Of a stretch of DNA of 64,000 nucleotides, positions 1-12,267 are shown one piece after another (the stretch's first letter is position 1; the number at the start of each line of letters is the position of its first letter). The DNA comes from Trebouxia sp. TZW2008 (lineage: Eukaryota > Chlorophyta > Trebouxiophyceae > Trebouxiales > Trebouxiaceae). A program made the position numbers and the translations under genes. The notes beneath the pieces were generated by a model. The model was given only the letters and a program-made list of their open reading frames with translations. It did no database searches and was not told the origin of the DNA. The stretch covers positions 1-64,000 of the forward strand of contig BDIU01000146.1 in the NCBI GenBank assembly GCA_002118135.1. Reading direction: 5' to 3'.

Positions 1-71
1 TGGACTGTGCTTTTATGCGTGTAGGGTGCCTGCATGGCAGCTCAACTGCTGGGAGCTTGCTTTCCCTGCAG

Positions 72-3000
72 TCTGGCCCATCCCCAGCGGCCCCTGGACT
101 TTGCCACCTACACCCCCCTTGAGCTGTGGGAGGGGCACCACCTATTCCATGATCTCTATAAGTAAGCTCCTGCCTGAATTTCTGCTGCCTGTGACAATTC
201 AGCAAACTTGTGTAGCAAAACATACTTCCCTTGTTCTCATGACAGCTGTATCACTGACTCCTGCACAAGCAACCAGGGTTGCTAACAAATCAGCAAGCAT
301 TTAGCAAGAACAGCTTACCACCATTCTGCATATTGCAAATGAAGTTGCTATGCGCATGCCGCTGTGTGAAATCCCCTTGGTGTGATTCGCGACACGCCGT
401 CTTCGTACGACACCACTAATGCAGATGCGTCTATTGCCAGGCATCGTGTTACAGCAAAAGCATCCAGGCCTCAGACCATCAATACTTTGTGCTCAAGCTC
501 ATAGTCTTGACAGTCAGCAAGCTGTGTGCAGGTGCAATGTGGCAGACATGCTGCGGGGCCTGCCCAGCATCATCACACTGCTGCTGGAAAATGGCCACGC
601 TCTGCAGGCCTTGCCTGTCATTGCTCTGCTGGAGTGGCTAGCACAGCATGTGGCAGGCCAGCCAGCAGCTACTGTAGCTGTGCGCCTGCAGCGCTGCCAG
701 GCACTCACCCAACTGGGTCTCCTGGCAGAGGCAGCTACAGTCCTTCAGACACTCATGCAGGCAAGCACTTGTCTGTGTCTCCACTCAAATGATGTTCAAG
801 CAGCATGATGGCGTGAAGCCAAGGAGTGCATGAAGCAGGCGCACACCTGTCTGTTTCTTGAGTCCAATGCTGTTTAAGTCTTTGCATGGCTGGAAGACAG
901 ATAGTGCATGTTGCTATTGTCAGGATTGTGGCTGTGTCATGTGGCATCTGTGCAATACAATACTTGTCAGCAGCATGATGTGCTGCTGCTGCAGATTGGA
1001 TGGCTAAGGCATCACAGCATGCAGCAACTGCACTGTGCCAGCAGTTGCTGTGCCTATTGTTGACATTTGACACTGACAACTGTGTTCACAAATGACAGAC
1101 TGCGAAGTATCCAAATATTATGCAGGGTGAGGGGTTGCCTGATGTGGCAGGGCCAACAGCGCTCCTGTTGCGCTATGCAGATGGCTCACTGCTCAAGCGA
1201 CAAGCCGTTCAGCCTTTCAACAATGCTGAGCTGCCAGGTAAGCAATTTCCGTCATTTCTGCGGAGCATCACTTGCAGCAGGCACTTCTGCAACAACAGTC
1301 AGTTTGTGCAAGTCATACTTAGCTTGCACTGCACCCTTGGCTCTGCAATCAAGCATGAAAACACTTCTCTGCAAGTCAGACACCCCGAATGGTGTGGTTC
1401 AGCACAAGAAAAACAACTGATTAGCATACTTCAGAATCTGTGTGTGATCAGCCAGCCAGGCAAAGCAAATGCTGAACGGTTTCCAAGACATCAGATCTTT
1501 TTTATTGTTGTTCTTATCCTTTGCAGGCCATGCAAGCAACAGAGGCTGCATAGATTTCATATCCTCGCACGAGGTGACAGCCCCATTAGCTGCTTTGTAC
1601 GGTGATACTGCCATAGCCAGGCTGACAATAGCCAGGGCTGAATGGCTATGGGCAGTAGGGCAGATGCCAGACCAGTGGAAGCAGACCATACCCTACACTG
1701 CAGCGCCTGCTCCAGCTGCTGCTCCTGTAGACAAAGCTGCCAAGGCAAAACCTGCTGCTGCTGTTGCCTCAGCTGCTGTTGAAGCAGCCTGCCTGGATCA
1801 AGCTGCTGCCATGCTTCAGGTCACGCTCAACTACACACCAACTAGACTGTTGTTACTGTTGCTGTTTCAATTATGCATACGAGTGAATGTGGTGAACGTC
1901 TGGGAGTTTGTAGATAACTTGACCATTGCATGCTGTGAAGGCGCAGCACATGTATGAAGATTGGTATTGCATGCATAGGTTGTCAATTGCTGGAGATACA
2001 AGATACATATGTTCATCCATCAATAGGTTGTTGCTATGAGTGCTTGCTTACCCTAGTCTGTATTTTGCTGCTTTCCCATGGCCAGTTGAGAGAACAAATG
2101 TTGCTGCAGACACTGGTGGATCAGTTGCTGAATCCTGGCAGTACAGCTGACACCAAGGCTGTGGCAAAGCCAGGCAGCAAAGTCCCAGCCAAGCCTGGCA
2201 AGACTACACTGCCGCCATCGGATGCACTACCTGAGAAGGCCAATGGCCCTGTGCCAGCTGGCTTGGTCATTGCAGCCAGACTTCAGCTCTGTAATGTAAG
2301 CAGCCTCTTGTTTCTGCCCTGAATGCACTTGTCGCATGGCACGTGAGCCTCTGCCAGCAGCACTGGGGATGATCAATGTATATAGGGCATGCCTGTCTGC
2401 AGCATGCCAGGCAGTTTCTGATGCATTGCAGCATCATGTGATTTCTCTCATAAGGACATTGCCAGCCCACATGCTGCTGTTGCCCTGCTGAGCTCTACCC
2501 ACACCTCTGACAGCGCACTCGCTCTTATGTTTGTACTGCAACAAGCTTGATCAGAAAATATGATCAAGGAGGTCCTCATATTAGGCGCCAATAGCAATGT
2601 GTGTGGTGTATGCAGGTGTTATTGGCGCAGTGGCAGCCTGGCAAGGCTCTGGAACAGGTGCTGGCAGCTACTCAACTCTTTCATCAGGCCTCCACTGGCT
2701 GCCCCGTCCTGCCCACAGGGTTATCACAGCAAGACACTAAGCTGAAGCAGACTGATTCCCCCTTGCAGCCTAGCCTCTGGTTGCAATGCCGCTTGCAGGT
2801 AGTTGACAAAAGTCTTTTATGGCAGCAAATGCTCCTGTGAAGCGTTACAGTGGTTTTCACAAGCAGAAGGGGACAATGTGCTTGCGGTGTCTGTCACGGC
2901 ACTTCAGCACAGTGTGCTGACTTTCGCAGGAGCTCAGCATGCCATCAAGCAAGTACTCACTGCATTTTGGTACATGCCATGTGCTCAGCCTGGCCTTTGG

Positions 3001-6000
3001 CATGCCACAACATTGCATGTAGCATTTGGCAAAAGTGAAGAACGTTACAGATTGGCATTCAGATGCACAACACAGAAGTGTCTTGCTATCACCTGGTGAG
3101 ATTGTAAGCTGTGCTGCCTGCAGACACTGAGAGTGCTGGAGCAGATGAAGCAGCGAAAGCCATTCACCTTGTTGTTGAGTGTAAGTCTGGCAGAAGCAGC
3201 AAAGGTCAATGCCAAGGCACAAGCAGCCCAGATGCGCTGCCTAGACCTGTCCTTGAGCCTTGCAGACAACAGCTTGGCTGATGCATGGGTCACTGGACAG
3301 CAGGTAGCAACTACCTATCCAAACCGGTGCTGCTAGTTGATGTTGTCACTGAACTTTGCAACCTGACATGCCAAGCCATCCAGCTGCAGCATACAAACGC
3401 GTGGCATCACAACAACATCTGTGCATTATTGGGCTGTGTGTGAATCAGCTTCTGCCAAAAATGGTCAACTTCATGCACTGTAGAAGGCGTTGGCAGCAAG
3501 GCGTTGGCAGCAAAGCTTTTGCCTCAGCCAGCAGCTGCAGCTGGCTACCTGAAGGGCAAATGTCTAGTCATGTGCATACCTAGTTGACACCTTTCACCTG
3601 TCTCAATCTCCAAATCAAGAATAGGACATACTGAACTAACAAGTACAACTTGACAACCAAGCTGACATATCATGTCAGTGGTTGCTCAACAGTCCAGATT
3701 CTGATCTAAAAATGACAATGACTGGTGCATGCAGCTGGTGGAGCAGCATAAGCAGTTGAGCCTGCCAGACAACAGCCTAGCGGAGGTGTGCCTAGCCCTA
3801 GGGGACCTCAAGGACGGCGTGGGCCTGTATGCTGACTCCAAGCAACTTCAACAGCAAGCCCTGCTGCTCAGCCAGCATGATTGCTCCTGCCTGGGCCTGC
3901 CTGAGCGCCAGGTCAGTTCATTACTGCATGCGGCCTTTGCAAAGCTGTCTCAATCAATGAGGGACATGATCAGGTACTTTCTGGGCAGCAAATAGCTCTT
4001 GCATTTGAAAGTGTTTGCAATGCAGAAGCTCTAAGAAGCTCTTGCATGCCCAGCAACTGCCATAAGGCCAAAGGTAGTGGAGCTGCAAACCTGTATATGT
4101 CAGCCTCTACTCATGAACAGAGGCCAGTTCAAGGTCACAGCTGATTGTCTGTTCTTGATCAAGCATGCATTATGAAGCATGTTTCTAGAGGAGGGAGAGG
4201 CAACAACAACTTCCCCGACATGGAGACACTGCTGCTGAAACGCCCAAATTAGCAGCTGACACCGCCTCACTTGCATAAGACTTGTGACTGGTACAGGCAC
4301 AGCCAGAGCTGCGCAACCTTTACATGGTCGGCACCGAGGCCTACCTGCATGCCCTCATGAGACAAGCAGTCAGCCTGCTGAGGCAGCAGCAGTGGGGCGG
4401 GGCTGTGCAGGCGGCACATCAGGCTTTTGATGCAGTGCACCACCTGCGCTGCCTGCCCTTGTTACAGGCCCAGGCTGTAGCACTTCTGGGCCGCTGCCAA
4501 GTGGTGTACAGCCACCTGCTACCATCCTCAGATGCAGGTATGAATGAACTCATTGGTGGGAGCCAAATCAAGCATTTGTGACACTGCTTTGTGAGCAGGC
4601 CTTTGATGCGGTGCACTACCTACGCTGCCTGTCCTTGTTGCAGGCCCAGGCTGCAGCACTTCTGGGTTGCTGCCAAGTGGTGCAAAGCCACCTGCTATCA
4701 GTTTCAGATACAGGTATGTAATTGGCTTTGATAGGTGCTCACCAGTATCCATGCAAAGCATCTGTGGCATTGCTTTGTGAGCAGGCCTTTGATGTAGTCC
4801 ACCATCTGCACTGCCAGTCCTGCTGCAGGCCTAGGCTGTAACACTTCTAGGCCACTGTAAAGTGCTGCACAGCCACCTGCTATCAGCCTCAGATGCAGTT
4901 CCTGAGTTGGCTTTGCCAGCGTCATGGTGATGGCCAAACAAAGCATTTGCACAATGCTTTCTGAACTAGTGACAGTTGCCTTCTGGCCCTCTAGATTGCA
5001 TACTCATGACTTGGCCTGTCAGGGGGCTCCTTTGCATACAGCAACTTGCACTCCAGAATCATCAGGTTCATGTGACAGCACTGATGCTCAACAACAGCAC
5101 AGACTATGTTTGCCTGATCCTGCAGCTGGGTGATGTACAACATGGATTGTACATGCTTGGACCAAGCTATGCTGTTTGTCCACAGGTGCTTCAGAGGGCA
5201 GAGCCGCAGCCAAGGCAAGCTTACGCAAAGCCATAAGTTGGTGCTGCACAGACGCAGCAGGGCCCAGCCTGGGGCTGCTGCGCGCAGCCCTGCTGGACCT
5301 GGCCTCTGCCCTGCTAGCAGAAGGAGCACTGCCTGAAGCCAATGCCTGCTTGCAAGCTGCCAGCACTGCAGGGGCCTGCAGGGACACGCTGCTCAGGGCT
5401 CCTCAGGCCTTGGGTGCCGTCACTGCTGCTGCTGTGCCAGCATGGGCAACACAACTGTTGCAAGGTATGCAGCATGCATGCTAGCTCACCTCACTGTATA
5501 GCCAATTGACTGGAAAGTTGGTTGTTTGGTAAAGGCACTGCTGCTTGTGCTATAGAGGTGCTGTCTCTTTTTACTTTGCATTGGCTGGAAAGTTGGCGCG
5601 GTTTGAAAGCATGCAGGCTCAGCACAAGGCACGCAGCATGATGTTGCCCAACACAGGTTTCTCTGTGACACCAGGCCTAGCTCATGTGAAAAAGAAGTGC
5701 ATTGTCCTGCTCATGCCTGACTGCTTGCATGTTACAGCCTTCGCTCAGATGCACAGTGTCTGTGCAGGTCAGGAGGCAGCATTTGCCAAAGTCCAGGGCC
5801 TGTCATCACTCGCCAACATTTTGAAGGCAGACCTGCCGTTATATTGCACCAGTCTCTGCACTGTCCCGCTCACCTCTGGCAATTTGCCTGCTACAGCCTG
5901 TGCTGAGTTGTAATTTGTCTGTACAGGTCAGCGTTTGCTGGGTCCCAGGGCTTACCTGTGCCCGGCAGCTTAGAGGCAGGCTTGCTGGAGACAGTTGATT

Positions 6001-8514
6001 GCTTCTGTACGTACCTAGTTGGGCCTGCTGAGCCTGCCTAGCCCACGTTTTCTAATGAAGGGATGCTGCTATACTGCAATGGTCACTGCACTGTCCCGCT
6101 CATCATTTGCACTGAATTGGAGGATGCTTACAGGTCAGGAGGCAGCATTTGTCAAGTCTCAGGGCCTGACACCGCCAGCCAGCACTCTAGAGGGAGGCCT
6201 CCTGAGCCGCTTGCTGCTGTGCCACTATGCCAGCCTAGTCAGCAGCCTTGACCACCCCCTACACCCCCCTCACCTACCCCCCTCCACTGCTGCTCAAGCC
6301 CTGCAGCTGCATGCTATCTTGAGGCAAGTCTGTTTCTGCTGAATGATGTCTTGGCGCGAGCAAACAGCTCAGACCAGCATCGCGCATCTACATCTTGTGC
6401 AGCTCATGCGTTGTGATGTTGTGGAGACAAATTGCTGTAACGAATGCAATCGCAACTGCTAACACTTCTGCCAACAGCACAGCTCAGATTGTTGTACGTG
6501 TCAAGAATGCATGTCTTGTGTTGCTAACGTCTTGCCATAATGTGCTGTGCCAGAGGCGGCAGTGAATGTTGTCATCAGTGTTGTAAAACATGCCAAAAAC
6601 ACGTCACTCTGATGCTGCTGACTAGTATGCAAACGTTCATTGCAGGGACAACTGTACACAGTACAAAGCGAGGTGCTGCCTGCCTGAGGGGCCCTTGCTG
6701 GCAGACAGCCCTGCTGCCCTTGCACCTGGCAGCATAGCTCTGCAGTGGCACCTGCAAGAAGGCTCCTGGCAAGACCTCTCCTCCTGGTCAGTCCCTTCAC
6801 ATGTCTTCAGACTCATGCCCATACCAGACTCTGCGCTTTTGCGCAACATGACTATTTGGGGGTGTTTCACAATGTCATAGCCTGCCTAAGCCTCGTAGAC
6901 ATATAGTCATTGCCACTGTGTGGCACATGCGATCAGCCTTGTTGGCTGGCTCAAGCATCTAAAGTTCTATCTCTCTGGCATCATTGCATGCAAGCCCTTG
7001 CAAGCTGCTGCATTTCGTGTTGTGATGTCAAGCAGTGAATGAAGTTGGCGCCATTGGCAAACGTACACAGCTTTGGGCGGTATTGCCCTGCAGAGGCACC
7101 TACAGGACGGCTCCTAGCAGGATTTATCCTCCTGGTCAGTACTCTTTACAGACGTCCTGTCCGAACGCCACTGGACACACAGGACACAGTGCACACTAGA
7201 CACATGACTGCAGTGGACAGACGCACTCACATCACATTGTCCACTGACGTCAATGCATGGAAGCAATTGCAACTAACTGCACATCTTGCTGTCATGTCAA
7301 GCATGACACAATTCCTGCAACGGACGTCAGAGACTGCCGCCTTGGTGGCGTGAAAATCACACCTTCTGTTGTACGAGAAGTGACCTTATCATTCTGATAT
7401 GTAGAGAAGAAGAGTGGCATAGAATATCATTATTGCGCTTGTATTGCTCACTATGTTACAACTCCGGAGGATTCTGGCACCAGCAATGCTTGTATAGAGC
7501 AATGGGCAGAGAAGCTGTTATGTCACAAGATCAGACTTCAAATCCACAGCCTTGTTTGTCATCATCAGGAGTGTGTAACAAAGTACCTGTAGACATTCCC
7601 TCGTTCAGACACACTTGCAAAACACTTACATTGAGCTTTGTTTGGATCAAGATCTGACTGCATTGTGTGTGTGCATTGCTCAGGCTTGCTGAAGGCTCCT
7701 TGCCCAGTATACAGCCCAGCTCAGCAGACCTGTCCAGGCTGCCGCTGCCTCACACCACTGCCACCTTGCTGTTTGTGGTCAGCACTGCTGCTGGTGTTGC
7801 TGCTGGCGAGGCTGTCTTTGAGTTGGGTCAGCTGAGATCGCTGGACACAGAAATCAAAGCCAGATCGCTGCAGGTGCTGCTGACTGCTACTGCTTGAGGA
7901 TACCTGGGTGCAATTGACAGTCGAGGGTCTATCACAACGTGCAGCCTGTCCCTGCAATCACATATGACCGTGTAACTTGTTGTTACCTGTTTCATGCAGC
8001 AATTGTATCCCATGTTGCCCTGCACTTGCTTGTCATCAACCACTTGCAGACATCCAATGATGGTTGCTTCAAAACCTGCAGTCAATGATCTGAACGCATC
8101 CAGCAATGCATGCATGGCATGCTGATCCTCTTGTGTGTGCAGGTGAGTAATTCACAGCAGGCTCTTGCGGATGCTGAGCTCAGCAAATTGAAGGCTGCTG
8201 TGAGTGCCTTCTTTGCAAAAGACCAGTCTCTGCTCGATAGTCAGCCTAGTGTTCCAACCCAATCAGAAGGTCCCTCTGTAGACACACCAGCAACTGTAGC
8301 ATCAGCTATTGCCCCTGCCAAGGCAGTTGGTGCCAAGAAAGGCAAGGCAAGCAATGACCCTGCAATCCCGCTGCTGTCCACCGTATCTGGTCAGCAACAA
8401 GAGCTGGAGAAGTGGAGCAGCATGCTGCACTCAGAGACTGGCCTGATTTTGCAGGACACTGAGTGCGCAGAATGGATGCTCAGCCTGCTCAGGCGCCATT
8501 GCAAATCCCAGTAG
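72..8514 (+). CDS. CFAP54: CFAP54-like central-apparatus protein, 3' part, multi-exon
   Basis: Exons that join in phase: 72-161, 532-760, 1126-1237, 1527-1819, 2086-2295, 2616-2798, 3124-3303, 3735-3911, 4297-4537, 5186-5464; then 6134-6327, about 6648-6793, 7684-7873 and 8143-8514 (TAG). The 5' end lies outside the window; about 950 residues are visible. The protein is Leu/Ala/Gln-rich helical repeat, with stretches such as LPSIITLLLENG, LYGDTAIARLTIARAEWL and, near the C-terminus, SIALQWHL. These recall CFAP54, a scaffold of the C1d projection of the ciliary central pair; this is recognition from memory, not alignment. The exon at 532-760 ends at CAG followed by GCAAGC, a GC donor. The exon near 6648 needs a frame change at about 6685 to stay open. 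Several exons have tandem decayed copies (listed separately). A TGTAA motif lies at about 8630. Another TPR-like axonemal protein such as CFAP46 is the main alternative. Confidence 0.6.
3246..3800 (+). repeat. Two similar exon segments in CFAP54-like gene
   Basis: The exon ending at 3303 contains LSLADNSLADAW, and the next exon (3735-3911) opens with the related LSLPDNSLAEVC. The two stretches are alike at DNA level over about 50 bases. Both are in frame in the current model. They may be neighbouring structural repeats, or an old exon duplication that was kept. Confidence 0.45.
4402..4910 (+). repeat. Triplicated exon end (CFAP54-like gene)
   Basis: The last part of the exon ending at 4537 (from about 4402) recurs at about 4600-4712 and 4781-4903. 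Each copy carries the AFDAVHHLRCLP-type coding stretch and the GATGCAG-type end; copies one and two keep a GTATG donor. The second copy is largely open. The third has in-frame stops and no GT donor (GATGCAGTTCC). Period is about 180 bases. Confidence 0.8.
5765..6330 (+). repeat. Three copies of an exon start (CFAP54-like gene)
   Basis: An acceptor followed by GTCAGGAGGCAGCATTTG occurs at about 5766 and 6134, with a shorter decayed version at about 5925. The copy at 6134 continues open to 6327 and is taken as the working exon. The upstream copies run out after 80 to 100 bases. Confidence 0.75.
6700..7145 (+). repeat. Duplicated exon end (CFAP54-like gene)
   Basis: The sequence ending in the CTCCTCCTGGTCAGT donor at about 6780-6797 is repeated in degraded form at about 7075-7140, where CCTCCTGGTCAGT is retained but the coding frame upstream is broken by a TAG. 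Confidence 0.65.
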
Positions 8515-8718
8515 ATGCATGCAAGCTGAAGTGCGCTGTAGCAAGTGAGGCTGATGCTGCTCAATAGCATTGCAACTGCTGTCATCAACTTTCAGCTTGA
8601 TACAGATGCGGCAGCCTCAGCAGCAACGACTGTAACCACTATGCTGGAACTGTGCAGCATACGCATCAGAGTGGTGGCACAGATACTCTCATGCCCAAGT
8701 GACCTTTGAGTCCCCAAC

Positions 8719-8949
8719 TGTTGTTATAATGTGACGTTTGAGAGAGTTTGATTCCACTAGGGTGGCGTTGAATAGAACGCCGTTAAAGTGTCAAGCGCAA
8801 TTTGCACTGCGAAAACGAGAAAGAAGAAGTATGCTAGGTCGCATAAAGATCTGCTCAATGAGCAGATAATCCCAACAAACTCAGATTAACTCTGAATAAA
8901 CCAGTGCAGTCAAGAAGCTGCCACTGAAATTGTCACCACGTGACAGTCA
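8719..8949 (-). repeat. Probable LTR of the chromovirus remnant
   Basis: The segment starts TGTTGTTATAATG and ends GTGACAGTCA, so it has TG...CA ends, and lies directly against the polypurine tract. No partner LTR is visible because the 5' part of the element is gone. The 8719 boundary is a judgement. Confidence 0.5.
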
Positions 8950-10240
8950 CCCCCCTCCTGGGCAAGCCGTCAGTGACACACAAGACCTCACAAGCTGGAG
9001 GCTTGCTGAATTCTGCAATAAACAATAGACAACGACGTGCCCTGTCAGCTGACCAGACTGACTAGACAAATCTTGGGACCTCAGTGACTGGCCTCAATAC
9101 AGCCCAGCTGTACATGAAGTGTAATGCAACCTTGCAGAAATTGCATTACGCACTGCACACATTCACTCACAACAATGACGGGGCGTCCGCCAATGCATGG
9201 CAAATATGCAATGAAGAAGAAGTGCACTGAAACGCCATGGTCCAATGACTAAGTGCAGCAAAGCATTGCGCAAAGGGTACACAAGCAGGTTTTGGGTGCT
9301 TACTTGCATGCGCATGCTACTAAATGAGCAAAACAAACAAGCGCTCAGATTCTGGCTTACTAGCCCAATATTCCTAAACAAGCTGCTTACAATTGCTCAA
9401 GTCATCCTGCCACATATTGTGCTCAGGACCATAACCAAAAACCTTGATTAGGTACTCTACCTTATTCTGGTGACAGCGCTTGACTAATCTGTGCTCCAAA
9501 ATGTGTTCCACTTCCCACTCTGGCTCATCATCAATGACGACAGGTGGTGGAGGTGGGATAAACCGGCCATCTCTATGATAGCGCCTCAACAAAGAAACGT
9601 GAAAAACAATGTGAATCTTCAATGTTTCTGGCAAGTCAACTTTGTATGCAACCTGACCAATGCGTTGTAAGACCTTGAAAGGGCCTATGAACTTGGGAGC
9701 CAGTTTGTTTTTACCAGAGATTTTCAAGTTCAGTTGACAGCACAGCTCATCATCAACAGCAAACACTGCAGGAGCATGCTTAGCATCATAGTAACGCTTC
9801 TGCTGCTGCTGAGCTGCAATAGTGAGCTTTTGTGCACGTGCAACCAACCGCTGCATATCATCTGCAAATTTGCAAGATGCAGGGTTGTCCACATCCCCCC
9901 TGTGAGGCAAAAGGATGTCAAGAGGTGTCTTGGCAGCCCTACCATGATTCAGTAAAAAGGGAGTCTGCTGAACAGTTTCATGCCATGCATTGTTGATGGC
10001 AAACTGTGCCAAACACAAATATTTGTCCCAATCTTCCATGTTGGGAGCAACAAAGTGACGCAGAACATCCTCAAGAACCCTGTTGAATCTTTCAGTCTGG
10101 CCATCAGTTTGAGGATGCCTTGCTGTAGAAAGCCTCCAAGAAATACCCAAACGCTGTGCAAGCGCCTGGTCAAACTTGCTGTTATACTGAAGACCCCTGT
10201 CAGAAATAATGACATAGGATAAACCCTCATGCTGGACGAC
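8719..10240 (-). mobile_element. Ty3/gypsy chromovirus remnant: integrase, chromodomain and 3' LTR
   Basis: On the minus strand an open frame from about 10240 down to 9374 encodes the C-terminal half of a retrotransposon integrase. ISDRGLQ holds one catalytic Asp; STARHPQTDGQTERFNR is the classic box carrying the catalytic Glu; a chromodomain-like tail contains PEWEVEHILEHR and a YLIKVFGYGPEHNMW stretch. Downstream on that strand a purine-rich tract (complement of 8950-8962) abuts a likely LTR at 8719-8949. Upstream domains (protease, reverse transcriptase, RNase H) are absent, so the copy is truncated at its 5' side near 10240 and cannot be autonomous. Confidence 0.85.
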
Positions 10241-10376
10241 ATGCTGAACATACCAACATCATTGTCAGTTGATTGCTCCGTGCAAGTACAAGTGTTCACT
10301 GCAATTTGAGCTGATGCAACTTCTAAGCAAAGGTAGCCAGCAGGTAGCACTACTCATAACATGCAGGCTCATCATC

Positions 10377-10424
10377 TGCAGGCAGGTCATGACATCATCC
10401 GCAGGCAGGTCATGACATCAAACA
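10377..10424. repeat. Short direct repeat, two units of about 24 bases
   Basis: GCAGGCAGGTCATGACATCA occurs at about 10379 and, with minor change, again at about 10401. No function is apparent. Confidence 0.7.
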
Positions 10425-11318
10425 TCGTGTTGTCTGATTTGTTCACCATGGGAATGCTTGCTGCTATTCATACCAAAAACCATAGAGACTGCAAAACATT
10501 TTTCGGGTACTATCCCTTGCACTACCATTGTGTGACAGCAGCATACCTTTGTCTTAACAAGAGTATCAGGCATGGTTGCTGCGACCTTCATCAACATAGT
10601 GGACAAGTCATAGTAGGTCTGTTTGCTTGTCGCCATTGAGGGATTCCAAAAGAACATCCGGTAAGAGCGCCAGCTCATGTTGTTCTGGTATATCAATGCC
10701 AGCAGCGGGAGCTTGCTGACATTGATTTTGGTATAGCACAAGCTGCAATAGGTATGCCAAGCAGTCTAAGTGTGGCTGACGGTGATTAGCCAATGCTGCA
10801 TAGGTCATCTGAGCATCCTGCAATTGCATGACACATCTGAAGGGGCGAATAAGAGCCCCACAGGTCCACAGCTTGTGAGCCTTGGAGCCATTAGAGTCTG
10901 CAACTGCAAGTTTGCAGCTGCTCACCTGATTTGCTTTGCCAGCATTGCTGGCCAGTGCCAAAATCTGCATTGGCAACGGTTTGGCAGGCACACTGCAGAT
11001 CAACTCCATGAAGTATCTGGTGTCTTGCAAATCATCTGTACAACAAAATGTTGGCAGAATGCTTGACCAGGAGCCAGCATAGCAAGCACATGACCTGACC
11101 TGAGCTAAAACCTGCTGCCAAGCCATAACTGACCAGGGCAGCCACACAAAGACCGACCTATAATAAAAAAGAAGGCTCTGCATAACCCGGACAAGCAGGC
11201 AAACAACAGCATGGCGTGGTGACATTACAGATACAGCTACGCTTGTTGACGAGCACAAACTTGTAAGCGGCATATGTGACGCGACACCTGAGACACAGTC
11301 TCTCCTTTCAGCCACCAA
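10418..11318 (-). CDS. Unrecognised minus-strand gene fragment
   Basis: A long minus-strand frame (11318 to 10608) becomes amino-acid-like from about 11060, with stretches such as DDLQDTRYFMELICSVP and IPEQHELALLPDVLLESL. A second frame just downstream (about 10630 to 10548) continues with YYDLSTMLMKVAATMPDT and ends at an AAG followed by GTATGC, a good donor. Joining the two needs a one-base frame change near 10620-10640. The first third of the long frame is Cys/Ser/Val-rich and looks non-coding. I recognise no family; it could be a real exon, a pseudogene or chance. Confidence 0.3.
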
Positions 11319-11605
11319 AGCTGGCAGCTGGTCGAAGCGCGTGCAGCACTGTGGATGCCTTCCTTTGGTCCTTAGACAGCTTGCTCAACTTCTCCAGCTC
11401 AGGTATGGCTCAGATCCTTCAACCCCGATTGTCCCCCAGTTTTCAGCGCACGTTTCTTGCCATTTAAAACAGCTATGCTGCAGGAGGGGCTGATGTCAAG
11501 CAGCAATTCACAGCTCACCTCCGAAAGTGTCATTTGAGATTTATTGAGGGATGTACAGCTCCTGAAAGAACGTCTGCGGGACAGTGATGCAGCGGGTACA
11601 ATCTC

Positions 11606-12267
11606 ATGGAGAAGGATGTAGACAGACTTTGTGACAGGCTGGATGAGGATTCAAATAGCACTCAGAGCATCCTGCAACTACTTGCAAATATCCAGGAGCA
11701 TTGTTCACAAGTCCAAAGTGCAGCGGCTACAACGTGCTCACTCTCACAACAGGTGGTGCAGCACTTTGACACCCTCGTCAGGAACTTGAGAGGCGCCTCC
11801 AGGTTGTAGAGGAAGAACGGGACGCCGCACAACAGCAGACCAAGAAATTGCAGCAGGAGTTGGAATTTCTGTCCCTGTTGCGTGATCATATTGCAGTCTT
11901 TCGCAAAAACATATGTTCAAAGCTTTCCTACCGATTTGATACTTTGGAAGAGCTTGCTGTTGAGCTTGCCATTGAGCGTGGCCTAAAAGCTAGAAACCTG
12001 ACAGCACCAACGCCGGTCACGCAAGACTTGGACTCTGTCCTTGCACGTGGTGGGTTTGTGTGGAGCGATTGGGAGAGCATCCGTGTTGTGGCAGATGCAA
12101 GCAACCAAAAGTTTCACACAGTCTTCTTGATGGGGCCTGAGGACACTATCAAAGCCATTGACTCTGGCAGCCTGGCGATTCCATCTGCCTTTCAAATGAC
12201 TATGACTCCATTGAAGAAGATGCTGCAATACAACCAGTACAACAGGCGTCTGATCAGAATGTTCTGA
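11606..12267 (+). CDS. Hypothetical coiled-coil protein, 3' exons
   Basis: Two overlapping open stretches in different frames read as one protein. The first (about 11606-11770) is helical and Gln/Asp-rich (VDRLCDRLDEDSNSTQSILQ). The second (about 11780-12267) starts as a coiled coil (LERRLQVVEEERDAAQQQ), continues through LDSVLARGGFVWSDWESIR and ends ...RRLIRMF at a TGA. The switch at about 11770 could be an intron, but only a 29-base GT...AG fits, so a single-base frame break is more likely. A possible upstream exon lies at 11310-11400. No family recognised. Confidence 0.4.

Noticed and set aside
6316..6330. GC donor at 6324 for a CFAP54-like exon
   Set aside because: A GT donor four bases downstream (CAA/GTCTGT at 6327) gives phase agreement with the next exon.
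11770..11798. 29-base intron between the two coiled-coil frames
   Set aside because: Other introns in the window are about 80 bases or longer; a single-base frame break explains the switch better.
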